A stretch of 64,000 bases of DNA from Amycolatopsis sp. GM8 (GCF_021653975.1 NZ_JAJKFK010000013.1:62001-126000); one strand, 5' to 3'; positions 8,808 to 18,008 are shown, numbered from the stretch's first letter. The notes: generated by a model not told the origin, from the sequence alone. Numbers and translations are program-made.

Positions 8808-10151
8808 GTGAACGAGCTGCGCGAAACGGGTGAGTTGGGCGCGACGGCGCGGACGAAGATCGTCCTCGCGGCCGCGTTCGGGCCGTTGATCGCCGGCTAC
8901 GCACTCGTCGCCGCGCTGTTCGCGCTGGTCACCGCTCTCGCCTCGATCTCACACTTCTCCGTCCCCGGTGTGCTGCGCGCCGCCGGGCCGGGCCTGCTCG
9001 CGGCTTACCAGGTACCGATCACGATCACCGGCAGCAGCCTGGGTGTGCTGCCGCTGCTCGGTACCGCCGTCGTCGGCGCGCTGGTCGCCGGGTCGGCCTC
9101 GCACGCCGCGGCCCGGCTGCACTACCGCGAACCCGGGCAGGCGGTGAACGTGGTCGCGCCCATCGCCGCCGCGCACGCGCTCGCCGGGATCGCCATCGCG
9201 CTCAGCCTCGACTCGGCGCGGGTCGGCGCCGAGCCACTCCCCGCGTTCCTGGTGCCCGGGTTCGTCGCCGGTCTGTGCGCGACCGCGGGGCTCGCCAACC
9301 GGTGCGGCATCATCGCGGCCGCCCGCGAGTACCTGGACCCCGTCGCACTGCGCGGGTTGCGGGCCGGGGCGCTCGGCATGGCCGGGCTGTTCGCTGTCGG
9401 GGCGCTCGTGTTCACGGTCGGCCTCGCCGTCTCCGTCGGCACCGCCGGGACGCTGTTCGGCACCAACGCACCCGGTTTCGGCAGTGGTGTCGGCATGCTG
9501 CTGCTGTCCATCGGTTACCTGCCCAACGCCGTCGTCGGCACCCTGTCGTTCGTCGCGGGACCGGGGTTCTCGCTCGGCTCGGTGTCGCTGACGCCGTTCA
9601 GCTATCGCGGCGGCAACGTGCCAGGCCTGCCGTTGCTCGCCGGGCTGCCCGAACACGCCGCGCACTGGTGGCCCGTGCTGATGCTGCTGCCCGCCGCCGT
9701 CGGCGTGCTCGTCGGCTGGTCGCTGCGCGACAGCGACGAGGACCCGCGGGCCAGGCTTCGCACGGTGGGGATCGCCGGTGCGCTGGTCGGGTTCGGCTGC
9801 GTCCTGCTCGGCACGCTCGCCGGCGGCAGGCTCGGCAGCGGTGCCTTCGACCCGGTCGCGATTCCGGTCGGGCTGCTTTCGGTGGCCGCGTTCGGCTGGA
9901 TCGTCGTCCCCGGCGGGCTCGTGGCTTGGTTCGCCGGGCCACGCCGCGCTCCCGCACCGGCCGTCGTCGAGGAGCCCGAACCCGAGGACGAAGAGCCGGT
10001 CGACGAGGCCGAGGAACCGGAAGAGCCGGAAGACCCGGAAGAGCCCGAAGAACCCGGCGAGCCGGAAGAATCCGAAGAACCCGAACAGGACGAGGACAGC
10101 GAAGCGGACGAGCCGCTGCCCACCGGGGAGAACCCCGAACAGCCCGGCTAA
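8808..10151 (+). CDS. DUF6350 (PerM-like) integral membrane protein
   Basis: A 447-residue protein with about ten hydrophobic helices between residues 20 and 375 and a long acidic tail of some 60 residues built from Glu-Pro repeats (EEPEEPEDPEEPEEPGEP). It occupies the position of Rv0955/PerM, a divisome-associated membrane protein in mycobacteria, directly upstream of purN. A role in cell division is inferred from that family only. I chose GTG 8808 because GGAGA at 8796-8800 is well placed; ATG 8769 is an alternative that adds 13 residues. A small gap to purN (35 nt) suggests co-transcription. Confidence 0.8.
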   Translation: MNELRETGELGATARTKIVLAAAFGPLIAGYALVAALFALVTALASISHFSVPGVLRAAGPGLLAAYQVPITITGSSLGVLPLLGTAVVGALVAGSASHAAARLHYREPGQAVNVVAPIAAAHALAGIAIALSLDSARVGAEPLPAFLVPGFVAGLCATAGLANRCGIIAAAREYLDPVALRGLRAGALGMAGLFAVGALVFTVGLAVSVGTAGTLFGTNAPGFGSGVGMLLLSIGYLPNAVVGTLSFVAGPGFSLGSVSLTPFSYRGGNVPGLPLLAGLPEHAAHWWPVLMLLPAAVGVLVGWSLRDSDEDPRARLRTVGIAGALVGFGCVLLGTLAGGRLGSGAFDPVAIPVGLLSVAAFGWIVVPGGLVAWFAGPRRAPAPAVVEEPEPEDEEPVDEAEEPEEPEDPEEPEEPGEPEESEEPEQDEDSEADEPLPTGENPEQPG

Positions 10152-10186
10152 CCTGGACGTACTTGCTCGCGGGTGAAGGAGAGGCG

Positions 10187-10819
10187 TTGGAGTCCAGTCG
10201 GTTGGACCTGCCCACGCCGGTGCGGGTGGTCGTGCTCGCCTCGGGTTCGGGCACGCTCATGCACGCGCTCATCGACGCCACCCAGCGGCCGGGATATCCC
10301 GCCGTGGTGGTCGCCGCCGGTACGGACCGGGCCGGCGCCGAGGCGCTGACGAAGGCGGAGCTGGCGGGCGTGCCGCATTTCACCGTGCGCCTCGCCGACC
10401 ATCCCGATCGCGCCGCGTGGGACAAGGCACTCGCCGAGGCGGTCGCCGCCTACCGGCCCGATCTCGTCGTGTCCGCGGGCTTCATGAAGCTCCTGGGCCC
10501 GAACTTCCTCGCCCGCTTCGAGAACCGGGTGATCAACACGCATCCCGCGCTGCTGCCCTCGTTCCCGGGCATGCACGCGGTGGCCGATGCGCTGGCCATG
10601 GGGGTCAAGGTGAGTGGGTCCACGGTGCACTTCGTGGACGCGGGGATGGACACCGGCCCGATCATCGCGCAGGAGGCCGTCGTGGTCGAGACCGATGACG
10701 ACGAGGCCTTGCTGCACGAGCGGATCAAGGTGGTCGAGCGGCGGCTGCTCGTCGAGGTGGTCGAGCGGCTGGGCCGGGGTGGATGCACTGTGGACGGACG
10801 AAAGGTGATTTTCCGGTGA
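10187..10819 (+). CDS. purN: Phosphoribosylglycinamide formyltransferase
   Basis: GAR transformylase of purine synthesis, using 10-formyl-tetrahydrofolate. The phosphate-binding loop ASGSGT is near residue 20. The catalytic triad is visible as N117 and H119 ([10 protein letters not shown]) and D155 (DAGMDTGP), spaced exactly as in E. coli N106/H108/D144. The start TTG 10187 gives 210 residues and is preceded by AAGGAGAGG; no ATG or GTG in frame fits. The stop overlaps the start of purH by four bases (GTGA), so the two are translationally coupled. Confidence 0.94.
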   Translation: MESSRLDLPTPVRVVVLASGSGTLMHALIDATQRPGYPAVVVAAGTDRAGAEALTKAELAGVPHFTVRLADHPDRAAWDKALAEAVAAYRPDLVVSAGFMKLLGPNFLARFENRVINTHPALLPSFPGMHAVADALAMGVKVSGSTVHFVDAGMDTGPIIAQEAVVVETDDDEALLHERIKVVERRLLVEVVERLGRGGCTVDGRKVIFR

Positions 10820-12369
10820 GTGGACGGCGGGCGGTCAAGCGGGCGCTGATCGGTGTTTCGGACAAGGCGGGCCTGCTGGAGCTCGGCACCGGCCTGCACG
10901 CCGCGGGGGTGGAGATCGTGTCCACCGGCGGCACGGCCAGGACGCTGGCCGACGCCGGGGTGCCGGTCACCCCGGTCGAACAGGTCACCGGGTTCCCGGA
11001 GTCCTTCGACGGCCGGGTGAAGACGCTGCACCCGCGTGTGCACGCCGGCCTGCTGGCCGACCGGAACCGGCCCGAGCACGTCGCGCAGCTGCGCGAGCTG
11101 GACATCGCGCCGTTCGACCTGCTGGTCGTGAACCTGTACCCGTTCCGGGAGACGGTGGCGTCCGGCGCGAGCCCCGAGGACTGCGTCGAGAACATCGACA
11201 TCGGCGGCCCGGCGATGGTCCGGGCCGCGGCGAAGAACCACGGCAGCGTCGCGGTCGTCGTGGATCCGAAGCGGTACGACTGGGTGCTGGAGCGCGTCCG
11301 GGAGGGCGGGTTCGAGTTCGAGGACCGCAAACGCCTTGCCGCGCAAGCCTTCGCGCACACCGCGGCGTACGACATGGCGGTGTCGGCGTGGTTCGCCAAC
11401 GCCTACGCGCCCGCGGACGACTCCGGGTTCCCGGATGTCACCGGCGCGACCTGGGAGCGCGGCGAGATCCTGCGCTACGGCGAGAACCCGCACCAGCAGG
11501 CCGCGGTGTACAAGCACTGGCGGGACGGGCTGGCGCATGCCGAGCAGCTGCACGGCAAGGCCATGTCCTACAACAACTACGTCGACACCGACGCCGCGCG
11601 CCGGGCCGCGGCGGACTTCGCCGGGCCCGCGGTCGCGATCATCAAGCACGCCAACCCGTGCGGAATCGCGGTCGGTGTCGATGTCGCCGAGGCACACCGG
11701 AAGGCGCACGCGTGCGACCCGGTTTCCGCCTACGGCGGGGTGATCGCCAGCAATCGGCCCGTCACGCTCGCGGCCGCGGAGCAGATCGCCGAGGTGTTCA
11801 CCGAGGTCGTGCTCGCCCCGTCGTTCGACGACGACGCGCTGGAAGTGTTGCGCCAGAAGAAGAACATCCGTCTGCTGCGGCTGCCGGAATTGCGCAACGC
11901 GGACCCGATCGAGTTCCGCCCGATCTCCGGCGGCATGCTCGTGCAGACGGTCGACCGGATCGACGCGCCCGGCGACGACCCGGCGAACTGGACGCTGGCG
12001 ACCGGCGAGGCGGCGGACGAGGAGACGCTCGCCGACCTCGAGTTCGCCTGGCGGGCGCTGCGCGCGGTGAAGTCGAACGCGATCCTGCTGGCCAACGGCG
12101 GCGCGACGGTCGGCGTCGGGATGGGGCAGGTGAACCGCGTCGACTCGTCGAGGCTGGCGGTGCAGCGCGCCGGTGAGCGGGCGAAGGGCGCGGTGGCCGC
12201 TTCGGACGCGTTCTTCCCGTTCCCCGACGGGCTCGAGGTGCTGCTCGAAGCCGGGGTGCGGGCGGTCGTGCAGCCCGGCGGCTCGATCCGGGACGCCGAG
12301 GTCATCGCGGCGGCCGAGGAGGCCGGCGTGACCCTGTACCTCACCGGGACGCGCCACTTCACGCACTGA
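10816..12369 (+). CDS. purH: Bifunctional AICAR formyltransferase / IMP cyclohydrolase
   Basis: Catalyses the last two steps of IMP synthesis. 517 residues, the normal length. The N-terminal cyclohydrolase (methylglyoxal-synthase-like) domain shows [12 protein letters not shown] and VSTGGTA. The C-terminal formyltransferase shows [18 protein letters not shown] and the late [11 protein letters not shown] 10816 overlaps the purN stop. Its 3' end overlaps the convergent aldo-keto reductase gene by 11 bp, so transcripts from the two genes meet tail to tail without a visible terminator. Confidence 0.96.
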   Translation: MSGRRAVKRALIGVSDKAGLLELGTGLHAAGVEIVSTGGTARTLADAGVPVTPVEQVTGFPESFDGRVKTLHPRVHAGLLADRNRPEHVAQLRELDIAPFDLLVVNLYPFRETVASGASPEDCVENIDIGGPAMVRAAAKNHGSVAVVVDPKRYDWVLERVREGGFEFEDRKRLAAQAFAHTAAYDMAVSAWFANAYAPADDSGFPDVTGATWERGEILRYGENPHQQAAVYKHWRDGLAHAEQLHGKAMSYNNYVDTDAARRAAADFAGPAVAIIKHANPCGIAVGVDVAEAHRKAHACDPVSAYGGVIASNRPVTLAAAEQIAEVFTEVVLAPSFDDDALEVLRQKKNIRLLRLPELRNADPIEFRPISGGMLVQTVDRIDAPGDDPANWTLATGEAADEETLADLEFAWRALRAVKSNAILLANGGATVGVGMGQVNRVDSSRLAVQRAGERAKGAVAASDAFFPFPDGLEVLLEAGVRAVVQPGGSIRDAEVIAAAEEAGVTLYLTGTRHFTH

Positions 12370-13363
12370 CGCCGCGGCGGCGCAGGTCCGGGTTCTCCAG
12401 GGCCGGGGTTCGGTAGGTCTGGTCGAGGGTGCCGATGTCGGTGCCGGGCGGGACGATCTCGTCGATGCGGTCGAGGACGTCGCCGCTGAGGGTGACGTCC
12501 ACGCCGGCGAGCAGGTCGTCGAGGTGGTCCATGGTGCGCGCGCCGAGCAGTGCGCTGGTGACGCCGGGGTGCGCGGTGGTGAAGGCCATCGCGAGATGGG
12601 TCATGGGCAGGCCCGCCCCGGCGGCGAGCGGGATGAGCTCTTCGACCACGTCGAGTCGCCGCTCGTCGTCGAGATGCCGGACCAGGCCGGCGCGCTTGAG
12701 GGTGTTGTCCTGGTTCTTGCGCACGCGGCCGGTGAGCAGTCCCTGGCCGAGTGGGCCCCACACCACGGTGCCCATGCCGAAGCGCTGGGTGGTGGGCAGG
12801 AGTTCGCGTTCGATGCCGCGGTTGAGGATGGAGTAGACCGGCTGCTCGGTGTGGAACCGTGCGAGCCCGCGCCGCTCGGCGACCCACTGGGCCTCGACGA
12901 TGCCGGAGGCGGGGGTGTGCGAGGCGCCGATCGCGCGGACCTTGCCGCTGTGGATCAGGTCCGTCAGCGCGGACAGGGTTTCCTCGATGCCGGTGCTGGG
13001 ATCGGGCCAGTGCAGTTGGTACAGGTCGATGTAGTCGGTCCGCAGGCGTCTGAGCGAGTTCTCCACGGCGGTGACGATCCAGCGCCGCGAGGCGCCCTGG
13101 TGGTTGCGGTCCCCGGCTGGGCGGCCGAACTTGGTGGCGAGCACGACGTCGTCCCGGCGCCCTGCCAGTGCCTTGCCGACGACCTCCTCGGAGTCCTCGT
13201 AACGATCGGCGGTGTCGATCAGGTTGATGCCGGCGTCCAGTGCCTTGTGGATGATGCGGGCCGAGTCCTCCGGCGCGTTGCCCATGGAGGTGGCGAACAT
13301 CAGTGCGCCCAGTGCGTAGGGGCTGACCTGGATGCCGGTCCGGCCGAGAGTGCGGTACTGCAT
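12359..13363 (-). CDS. Aldo/keto reductase
   Basis: An NADPH-dependent oxidoreductase of the aldo/keto reductase TIM-barrel superfamily, 334 residues. The catalytic tetrad is recognisable: D and Y in [19 protein letters not shown] in LATKFG, and H in LYQLHWPD. The N-terminus [17 protein letters not shown] is typical. ATG 13363 has GGGAGAAACCC in front. It is divergent from a TetR gene across a 92-bp region full of inverted repeats, so it is probably the repressor's target. The natural substrate cannot be read from the sequence. Confidence 0.9.
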   Translation of the reverse strand: MQYRTLGRTGIQVSPYALGALMFATSMGNAPEDSARIIHKALDAGINLIDTADRYEDSEEVVGKALAGRRDDVVLATKFGRPAGDRNHQGASRRWIVTAVENSLRRLRTDYIDLYQLHWPDPSTGIEETLSALTDLIHSGKVRAIGASHTPASGIVEAQWVAERRGLARFHTEQPVYSILNRGIERELLPTTQRFGMGTVVWGPLGQGLLTGRVRKNQDNTLKRAGLVRHLDDERRLDVVEELIPLAAGAGLPMTHLAMAFTTAHPGVTSALLGARTMDHLDDLLAGVDVTLSGDVLDRIDEIVPPGTDIGTLDQTYRTPALENPDLRRRGVSA

Positions 13364-13398
13364 GGGTTTCTCCCTGGGTGGCGTACGCTGTGCTAAGC

Positions 13399-13434
13399 GG
13401 AAAGCTATTCCGAAACTATACGGAAAACTTTTCC
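13399..13434. promoter_or_regulatory. TetR operator cluster between divergent genes
   Basis: GGAAAGCTATTCC (13399-13411) and GGAAAACTTTTCC (13422-13434) are two similar palindromic boxes 23 bp apart. An extra TTCCG/CGGAA pair links them. TATA-like -10 elements for both directions (CTATAC on +, TATAGT on -) fall between them, so a bound repressor would block both promoters. The stretch is markedly AT-richer than its surroundings. Confidence 0.65.
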
Positions 13435-13455
13435 GGTTAAGCAAGGGGAGGCGAT

Positions 13456-14025
13456 GTGGTGCACCCGGACACGACACGGCGCCCGCGCCGCGCCGACGCG
13501 CGACGCAACGTCGACGCGCTGATCGAGGCCGCGAAGACCGTGTTCGCCACCTCGGGTGTGGACGCGCCGGCGAAGGAGATCACCGACCTGGCCGGGGTGG
13601 GCGTCGGCACGTTGTACCGGCACTTCCCGCAGCGCGCCGACCTGGTCAAAGCCGTCGTGGAAAGCGGGATCGACGCCGTCGCCGACGCGGGCCCGGCGCT
13701 GAGCGGCGCGCACGAGCCGGCGGAAGCTCTCGCCGAATGGATACGCCGGTTCACTGAGCTGCTCGGGACCAAACGCGGGCTCGCCTCGGCGCTGCACTCG
13801 GGTGACCCGGCGTTCTCGGGGCTGCCCGGCTACTTCCTGGAGCGGCTCGGCCCTGTCGTCGCGACGCTGCTCGGCGCCGCGGTGGCCGACGGAACGGTTC
13901 GCGACGACATCAGCGCCGAGGATCTCCTGCACGCCATCACCCAGCTGTCCCAACCCGTCCCCGGCCGGGAACTCGCGCACAACCAGCGTGTCGTCGGGGT
14001 CTTCGTGGACGGGCTGCGCCGGTAG
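13456..14025 (+). CDS. TetR family transcriptional repressor
   Basis: A 189-residue TetR-family regulator. The N-terminal helix-turn-helix reads AAKTVFATSGVDAPAKEITDLAGVGVGTLYRHFPQR in two overlapping parts, with GVGTLYRHF the recognition helix signature, at about 26-60. The C-terminal half is the ligand-binding and dimerisation domain, with no recognisable specificity. GTG 13456 follows AGGGGAGG. It is divergent from the aldo/keto reductase and most likely represses both genes through the boxes at 13399-13434. Confidence 0.88.
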   Translation: MVHPDTTRRPRRADARRNVDALIEAAKTVFATSGVDAPAKEITDLAGVGVGTLYRHFPQRADLVKAVVESGIDAVADAGPALSGAHEPAEALAEWIRRFTELLGTKRGLASALHSGDPAFSGLPGYFLERLGPVVATLLGAAVADGTVRDDISAEDLLHAITQLSQPVPGRELAHNQRVVGVFVDGLRR

Positions 14026-14047
14026 TTCCCGGCTCCGCTTGTGTGAC

Positions 14048-14093
14048 TGACCACGCCATCTGTCACCAGATGACCACGATTGTTGTCACCAGA
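14048..14093. repeat. Two tandem 23-bp direct repeats upstream of the O-methyltransferase
   Basis: The unit TGACCACG-N5-TGTCACCAGA occurs at 14048-14070 and again at 14071-14093, identical in 18 of 23 positions with all five differences in the central spacer. Conserved outer parts with a variable centre look like two adjacent protein-binding sites on the same face of the helix roughly every two turns. They lie 64 bp before the methyltransferase start. Confidence 0.5.
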
Positions 14094-14156
14094 GCTCCGT
14101 GTGCGACCACAAATCTGCTGGTCGACGGCGGCCGACCGGACGTCGAGGTGGCTCCG

Positions 14157-15209
14157 GTGACAGAAGGGACCAATTGTCGGTTGACCGGTGTGCCACTGTT
14201 GAGCTTCGTGAAGGATCAGAACGTCGCCGCGATCCGAAACTTGGCTGGGCTGGCCACACCGATGGCTCTTCGGGTCGCGGTAACCCTAGGGCTGCCGGAC
14301 CTGCTGCGTGGTGACGGGGCCGGCGTCGACCAAGTTGCGGCCGAGCTCAACGTGTCACCGGTCGCGCTCGAACTACTGCTGGGTCACCTTGCGACACTCG
14401 GCATCGTCGAGCACGCGCCCACTGGTTACCGAACTACCGAGTACGGAACGACTCTGTGCACCGACGCCGACAATGGCTTGACCAACTTCCTGCATCTGGG
14501 CATGGCGGGCGGCCGCGCCGAAATCGCGTTCGTCGAACTGATGCACAGCGTCACTACCGGCCGTGGTGCCTACTCCCGCCGCTACGGGCAGGATTTCTGG
14601 GCCGACCTCGCCCAATTTGGTCATCTGCGTGTGTCATTCGACCAGCAAATGACGCATCGATTTCGCGACCAGATCCCACAGCTCGTAGCCGGCTACGACT
14701 GGGCTCGCTTCCCCATGATCGTCGACGTCGGCGGCGGCCATGGCACTCTCCTCGCCGCGATTCTGGCCGCCCATCCTCAGATGCGCGGCCACCTGCTCGA
14801 CCTCGAACCCACCGCGGCCGGGGCGAGCCGAACCTTCCGCACACACGATGTCGCGGATCGCGCCCAGGTGGCTGCGGGCAGCTTCTTCGATCCCCTTCCC
14901 GAAGGGGGCGATGCCTACCTGTTGTGCGACATCCTGCATGACTGGGACGACGAACACGCACACCAGATTCTCAGCCGCTGTGCTGAAGCGGCTCACCCAA
15001 CGGGCCGCGTTGTGGTCATCGAACCGGTCGGCGGACGACGCGCCAACACTGAGTTCGACCTGGCGATGCTCGTGATCTTCGGCGGTCGCGAACGTCGCAT
15101 CGAAGAGTTCCGCACGCTCGCCCGGGCTCACGGACTGGCCCTCGACGCCGTCACCGACCTGACCGATCAGCGCTGCCTTCTGGAGTTCCGCCTCGCCGCC
15201 ACCAGGTGA
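14157..15209 (+). CDS. SAM-dependent O-methyltransferase (class I, AcrR-type fold with winged-helix N-terminus)
   Basis: A small-molecule O-methyltransferase of about 350 residues of the type used in secondary metabolism. The N-terminal winged-helix dimerisation region (ATPMALRVAVTLGLPDLL) leads into the SAM-binding loop VDVGGGHGTLLAAI. The catalytic base region DILHDWDDEHAHQIL carries the conserved histidine, followed by VVVIEPVGG. GTG 14157 has GAGG 8 nt upstream; GTG 14208 is an alternative start. The coding sequence uses more A/T-ending codons than its neighbours and stands alone, without a visible biosynthetic cluster, so recent acquisition is possible. Substrate unknown. Confidence 0.85.
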   Translation: MTEGTNCRLTGVPLLSFVKDQNVAAIRNLAGLATPMALRVAVTLGLPDLLRGDGAGVDQVAAELNVSPVALELLLGHLATLGIVEHAPTGYRTTEYGTTLCTDADNGLTNFLHLGMAGGRAEIAFVELMHSVTTGRGAYSRRYGQDFWADLAQFGHLRVSFDQQMTHRFRDQIPQLVAGYDWARFPMIVDVGGGHGTLLAAILAAHPQMRGHLLDLEPTAAGASRTFRTHDVADRAQVAAGSFFDPLPEGGDAYLLCDILHDWDDEHAHQILSRCAEAAHPTGRVVVIEPVGGRRANTEFDLAMLVIFGGRERRIEEFRTLARAHGLALDAVTDLTDQRCLLEFRLAATR

Positions 15210-15389
15210 CGCATTCCTCCCCGAGAACAATCCATCTGCACGCGCCGCGACACGGCACCCGCTGATCAGAGGTTCATCCACTTCGCCCACCGCACCATGC
15301 ACCAGCTCATGCAAGGCCCCATCAAGCCCGATAACCGAGGCCACCACCTGAACGCGCTCGCGTCCTACCAAGACGTGGTCAGCCACAGC

Positions 15390-15418
15390 TTGACAGTGGG
15401 GCAGGGGCATTGCAGACT
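15390..15418 (+). promoter_or_regulatory. Promoter of the imuA'-imuB-dnaE2 operon
   Basis: A perfect -35 TTGACA (15390-15395) is followed after 17 nt by CAGACT (15413-15418). The -10 is poor, as expected of a regulated promoter. Initiation would fall close to 15425, inside the LexA box. Confidence 0.55.
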
Positions 15419-15425
15419 GAACGAG

Positions 15426-15441
15426 TCGAACACCAGTTCGA
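15426..15441 (+). promoter_or_regulatory. LexA/SOS box of the mutasome operon
   Basis: TCGAACACCAGTTCGA is a perfect TCGAAC-N4-GTTCGA operator, extended to 9-bp arms (15423-15444). imuA', imuB and dnaE2 belong to the SOS regulon in many bacteria, and the site overlaps the predicted start point. Confidence 0.9.
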
Positions 15442-15467
15442 CTCACCGCCTTCCCCGCGGTGACTGT

Positions 15468-15494
15468 CTTCCACTCTGCCCGACGGAGTGGAAG
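15468..15494 (+). repeat. Leader hairpin of imuA'
   Basis: CTTCCACTC (15468-15476) and GAGTGGAAG (15486-15494) form a perfect 9-bp stem between the SOS box and the ribosome binding site. It may stabilise the mRNA or influence imuA' translation. Confidence 0.45.
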
Positions 15495-15519
15495 GGCGTC
15501 GAGGGGGAGGTGGAGTGCG

Positions 15520-16452
15520 ATGCCGGCTGCGTTGCCCGAGGTGAGCGAACCGGTCGCGGAGTTCGCGGACCGGAACGCTGATGCCGCGAGCGTTGCCGCG
15601 GAATCGCCGGGCCGGGTGGTCGCGTTGCCGACCGTCACCGAGCTGGCGGGCCTGCCGGGGGTCAGTACGGCCGGCAAGGTGGCGCGCGCCCGGGCGAGGG
15701 CGCGGTGGACGGAACACTCCCTCCCGCAGGGGACGGAGCGCATCCTGCCCGTGCGGCGGGAACTGCGGGCCCTGCTGCCGGACGGTGGCCTGCGGCGGGG
15801 CAGCACGGTGTCGGTGCGCGGTTCGACTTCGCTGCTGTTCGCACTGCTGGCGGAGGCCACCGCGACCGGTTCGTGGGCGGCCGCGGTGGGGATGCCGAAC
15901 CTCGGCCTCGCGGCGGCGGGAGAGTTCGGGGTCGAGGTCGGTCGGCTGGCGCTGGTGCCCCGGCCCGGGGCGGATGTCGTCCCGGTGACCGCAGCGCTGC
16001 TCGACGGCATGGACCTCGTCGCGGTCGGTTCCGGCGGCCTGGCTCCCTCGGTGGCGCGGCGGCTTTCCGCGCGGGCGCGCTACCGGGGGGCCGTGCTGTT
16101 GTCGCTGGGTCCGTGGCCGGGCGCCGAGGTGGAGCTCGAATACGAGGCCGGGCCGTGGACGGGCCTCGCCGCGGGGTCGGGATACCTGCGGGCCCGCCAG
16201 GCCGGGATCCACGTCACCCGCCGGGGAACCCCGGGCCGGCTCGTCGGCCTCGGCTGGGAAGCCGCGGCGGCCGATCTCGGTCAGGAGGCCGTCCCCGCGC
16301 GGGAAAGCTGGGAAGACGCACCTCCGCCCGCGGTCCGCGGCTGGGCGGACTCGGCCGCCGACCGCGATTGGGGGGACTCGGCCCAAAGCGTCGTGCCGCG
16401 AGCCCACGGCTGGGAAGCCGATCCCGCCTGGGCCGAGGAGGGCGTCGGATGA
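15520..16452 (+). CDS. imuA': Mutasome accessory protein ImuA'
   Basis: A 310-residue RecA/SulA-like protein of the mycobacterial ImuA' type, which links ImuB and DnaE2 in the damage-induced mutasome. The core (about 60-240) has the RecA-like layout RGSTVSVRGSTSLLFALLAEA, where the Walker A region is degenerate and lacks GKT, and LVPRPGADVVPVTAALLDGMDLVAV. The last 60 residues are a Trp/Asp-rich low-complexity tail with repeated RGWADSAADRDWGDSAQ-like phrases. ATG 15520 follows GGAGG/GGAG. The stop overlaps the imuB start by four bases (ATGA). An SOS box lies 80 bp upstream. Confidence 0.85.
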   Translation: MPAALPEVSEPVAEFADRNADAASVAAESPGRVVALPTVTELAGLPGVSTAGKVARARARARWTEHSLPQGTERILPVRRELRALLPDGGLRRGSTVSVRGSTSLLFALLAEATATGSWAAAVGMPNLGLAAAGEFGVEVGRLALVPRPGADVVPVTAALLDGMDLVAVGSGGLAPSVARRLSARARYRGAVLLSLGPWPGAEVELEYEAGPWTGLAAGSGYLRARQAGIHVTRRGTPGRLVGLGWEAAAADLGQEAVPARESWEDAPPPAVRGWADSAADRDWGDSAQSVVPRAHGWEADPAWAEEGVG

Positions 16453-18008
16453 GTGTGCCCAAGCGGTTGCTCGTCGTGTGGTGCCCGGACTGGCCGGTGA
16501 TCGCCGCGGGGCTCGCGGACGGGGTGCCGGCGCATCTGCCGGCCGCGGTGTTCGCCGCGAACCGGGCCGTCGCCTGTTCCGCCATCGCCAGGGCGGCCGG
16601 GATCCGGCCCGGCATGCGGCGCCGGGAAGCCCAGGCCCGCTGCCCCGGGCTGACGGTCTTCACCGCCGACGAGGGGCGGGACGCGCGACTGTTCGAGCCG
16701 GTCGCGGCCGCCGTCGAGGAGCTGGTCGTCGGCGTCGAGGTGGTGCGGCCCGGCCTGGTGGCGGTGCCGGTCGACGGGGCGGCCGGCTACTTCGGCGGCG
16801 AGCAGGCCCTCGCCGAGCTGCTGCTGGACCAAGTGTCCGCCCGCACCGGCGTCGAGTGCCAGATCGGCATCGCCGACGGGCTCTTCGGGGCGACGCTCGC
16901 CGCGCACCGGGCGGTGATCGTCGACCCGGGGTCCACAAAGGACTTCCTGGCCCCGTTGGGTGTCACCGTGCTCGACCAGCCCGGCGCCGACCGCGCGGAG
17001 CTGGTGGACCTGTTGCGCCGCTTGGGTTTGCGCACCCTCGGCGCGTTCGCCGCACTCACCGGGCGCGACGTGGTCTCGCGTTTCGGCACCGCGGGGCTGC
17101 TCGCGCACCGCCTCGCCAACGGCCTGTCCGAACGCCCGCCGTTCCGCCGCCGCCCGCCGCCGGAACTGTCCGTGCCCCAGGAGTTCGACCCGCCGCTGGA
17201 CCGGGTGGACGTCGCCGTGTTCATGGCCAAGAACCTCGCCGGGCGCTTCCACGCCGGGCTCGCCGCGCACGGGCTGGCCTGCACCCGCCTCGGCATCTAC
17301 GCCGCCACCGAACGCGGTGAGGAGCTGAGCCGGGTCTGGCGTTGCGCGGAACCCCTGACCGCGCAAGGGATCGCCGACCGGGTCCGCTGGCAGTTCGAAG
17401 GCTGGCTGACCGCGGGCAACCGGCCGACCGGGGGCGTCGTCCGGCTCCGGCTCGAGCCGGAGGAGATCGTCGAGGGCGCGTCCCTGCAGCTCGGCCTCTG
17501 GCGCGGCGGGGCCAGCGAGCAGGACGAGCACGCGGGCCGGGCGCTCGTCCGGGTGCAGAGCATGCTGGGTCCGGAAAGCGCTTTCACCGCCGTGCTCGAC
17601 GGTGGCCGCGGTCCTGCCGAACGGGTCCGGCTGGTGCCGTGGGGTGACCGCCGCGAGCTGACGAGTCCGCCGGAAATGGCCTGGCCAGGCCGGTTGCCGG
17701 CGCCGTCCCCGGCGACGGTGTTCGCCGAGCCGGTGCCGGTGCAGGTCATCGACGCCGCGGGCCAGGCCGTTTCGCTCACCCGCCGCCGTGACTTCGCCGC
17801 CCCGCCGTCCGTGGTGGCCCTTCCCCACACCACACCGCGGCAGGTTCTGGATTGGGCGGGCCCATGGCTGGTGGAGCCCCGCTGGGGCGAGACCGGCGGC
17901 CGGGTCCGGATCCAGGTGCTGCTGGCGGGCGAGCCCGCGCTGGCCGTGCTGCTGACCGGCAGCTATCAGGAAAGTCCGAAGTGGACAGTTGAGGGAGTGT
18001 ACGACTGA
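16449..18008 (+). CDS. imuB: Mutasome protein ImuB, catalytically inactive Y-family polymerase homologue
   Basis: A 519-residue Y-family-like protein that tethers the mutasome to the beta clamp. The Y-family fold is recognisable from RLLVVWCPDWPV onward, but the polymerase acids are absent: where active enzymes have SxDE, this protein has VPVDGAAGYFGG near residue 107. The helix-hairpin-helix LRRLGLRTLGAFAAL is near 190. A clamp-binding motif QLGLWRG at 347-353 corresponds to the essential QLPLW motif of mycobacterial ImuB. The C-terminal 120 residues form the protein-interaction region. Start ATG 16449 overlaps imuA'; stop TGA shares a base with the next small ORF. Confidence 0.92.
   Translation: MSVPKRLLVVWCPDWPVIAAGLADGVPAHLPAAVFAANRAVACSAIARAAGIRPGMRRREAQARCPGLTVFTADEGRDARLFEPVAAAVEELVVGVEVVRPGLVAVPVDGAAGYFGGEQALAELLLDQVSARTGVECQIGIADGLFGATLAAHRAVIVDPGSTKDFLAPLGVTVLDQPGADRAELVDLLRRLGLRTLGAFAALTGRDVVSRFGTAGLLAHRLANGLSERPPFRRRPPPELSVPQEFDPPLDRVDVAVFMAKNLAGRFHAGLAAHGLACTRLGIYAATERGEELSRVWRCAEPLTAQGIADRVRWQFEGWLTAGNRPTGGVVRLRLEPEEIVEGASLQLGLWRGGASEQDEHAGRALVRVQSMLGPESAFTAVLDGGRGPAERVRLVPWGDRRELTSPPEMAWPGRLPAPSPATVFAEPVPVQVIDAAGQAVSLTRRRDFAAPPSVVALPHTTPRQVLDWAGPWLVEPRWGETGGRVRIQVLLAGEPALAVLLTGSYQESPKWTVEGVYD

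Larger units (their letters stand above)
15210..15519. other. Intergenic region carrying the mutasome promoter
   Basis: 310 bp. The first 180 bp show no gene, repeat or RNA structure I can support. The last 130 bp contain the promoter, SOS box, a leader hairpin and the ribosome binding site of imuA'. Confidence 0.6.

Noticed and set aside
14174-14196. TTGTCG inside the O-methyltransferase N-terminal region
   Set aside because: The element 11 nt downstream is TGCCAC, not TAnnnT.
15297-15581. A 94-codon frame MHQLMQ... overlapping the SOS box
   Set aside because: No RBS, runs through the regulatory region and the imuA' start in another frame; no similarity I can recognise.
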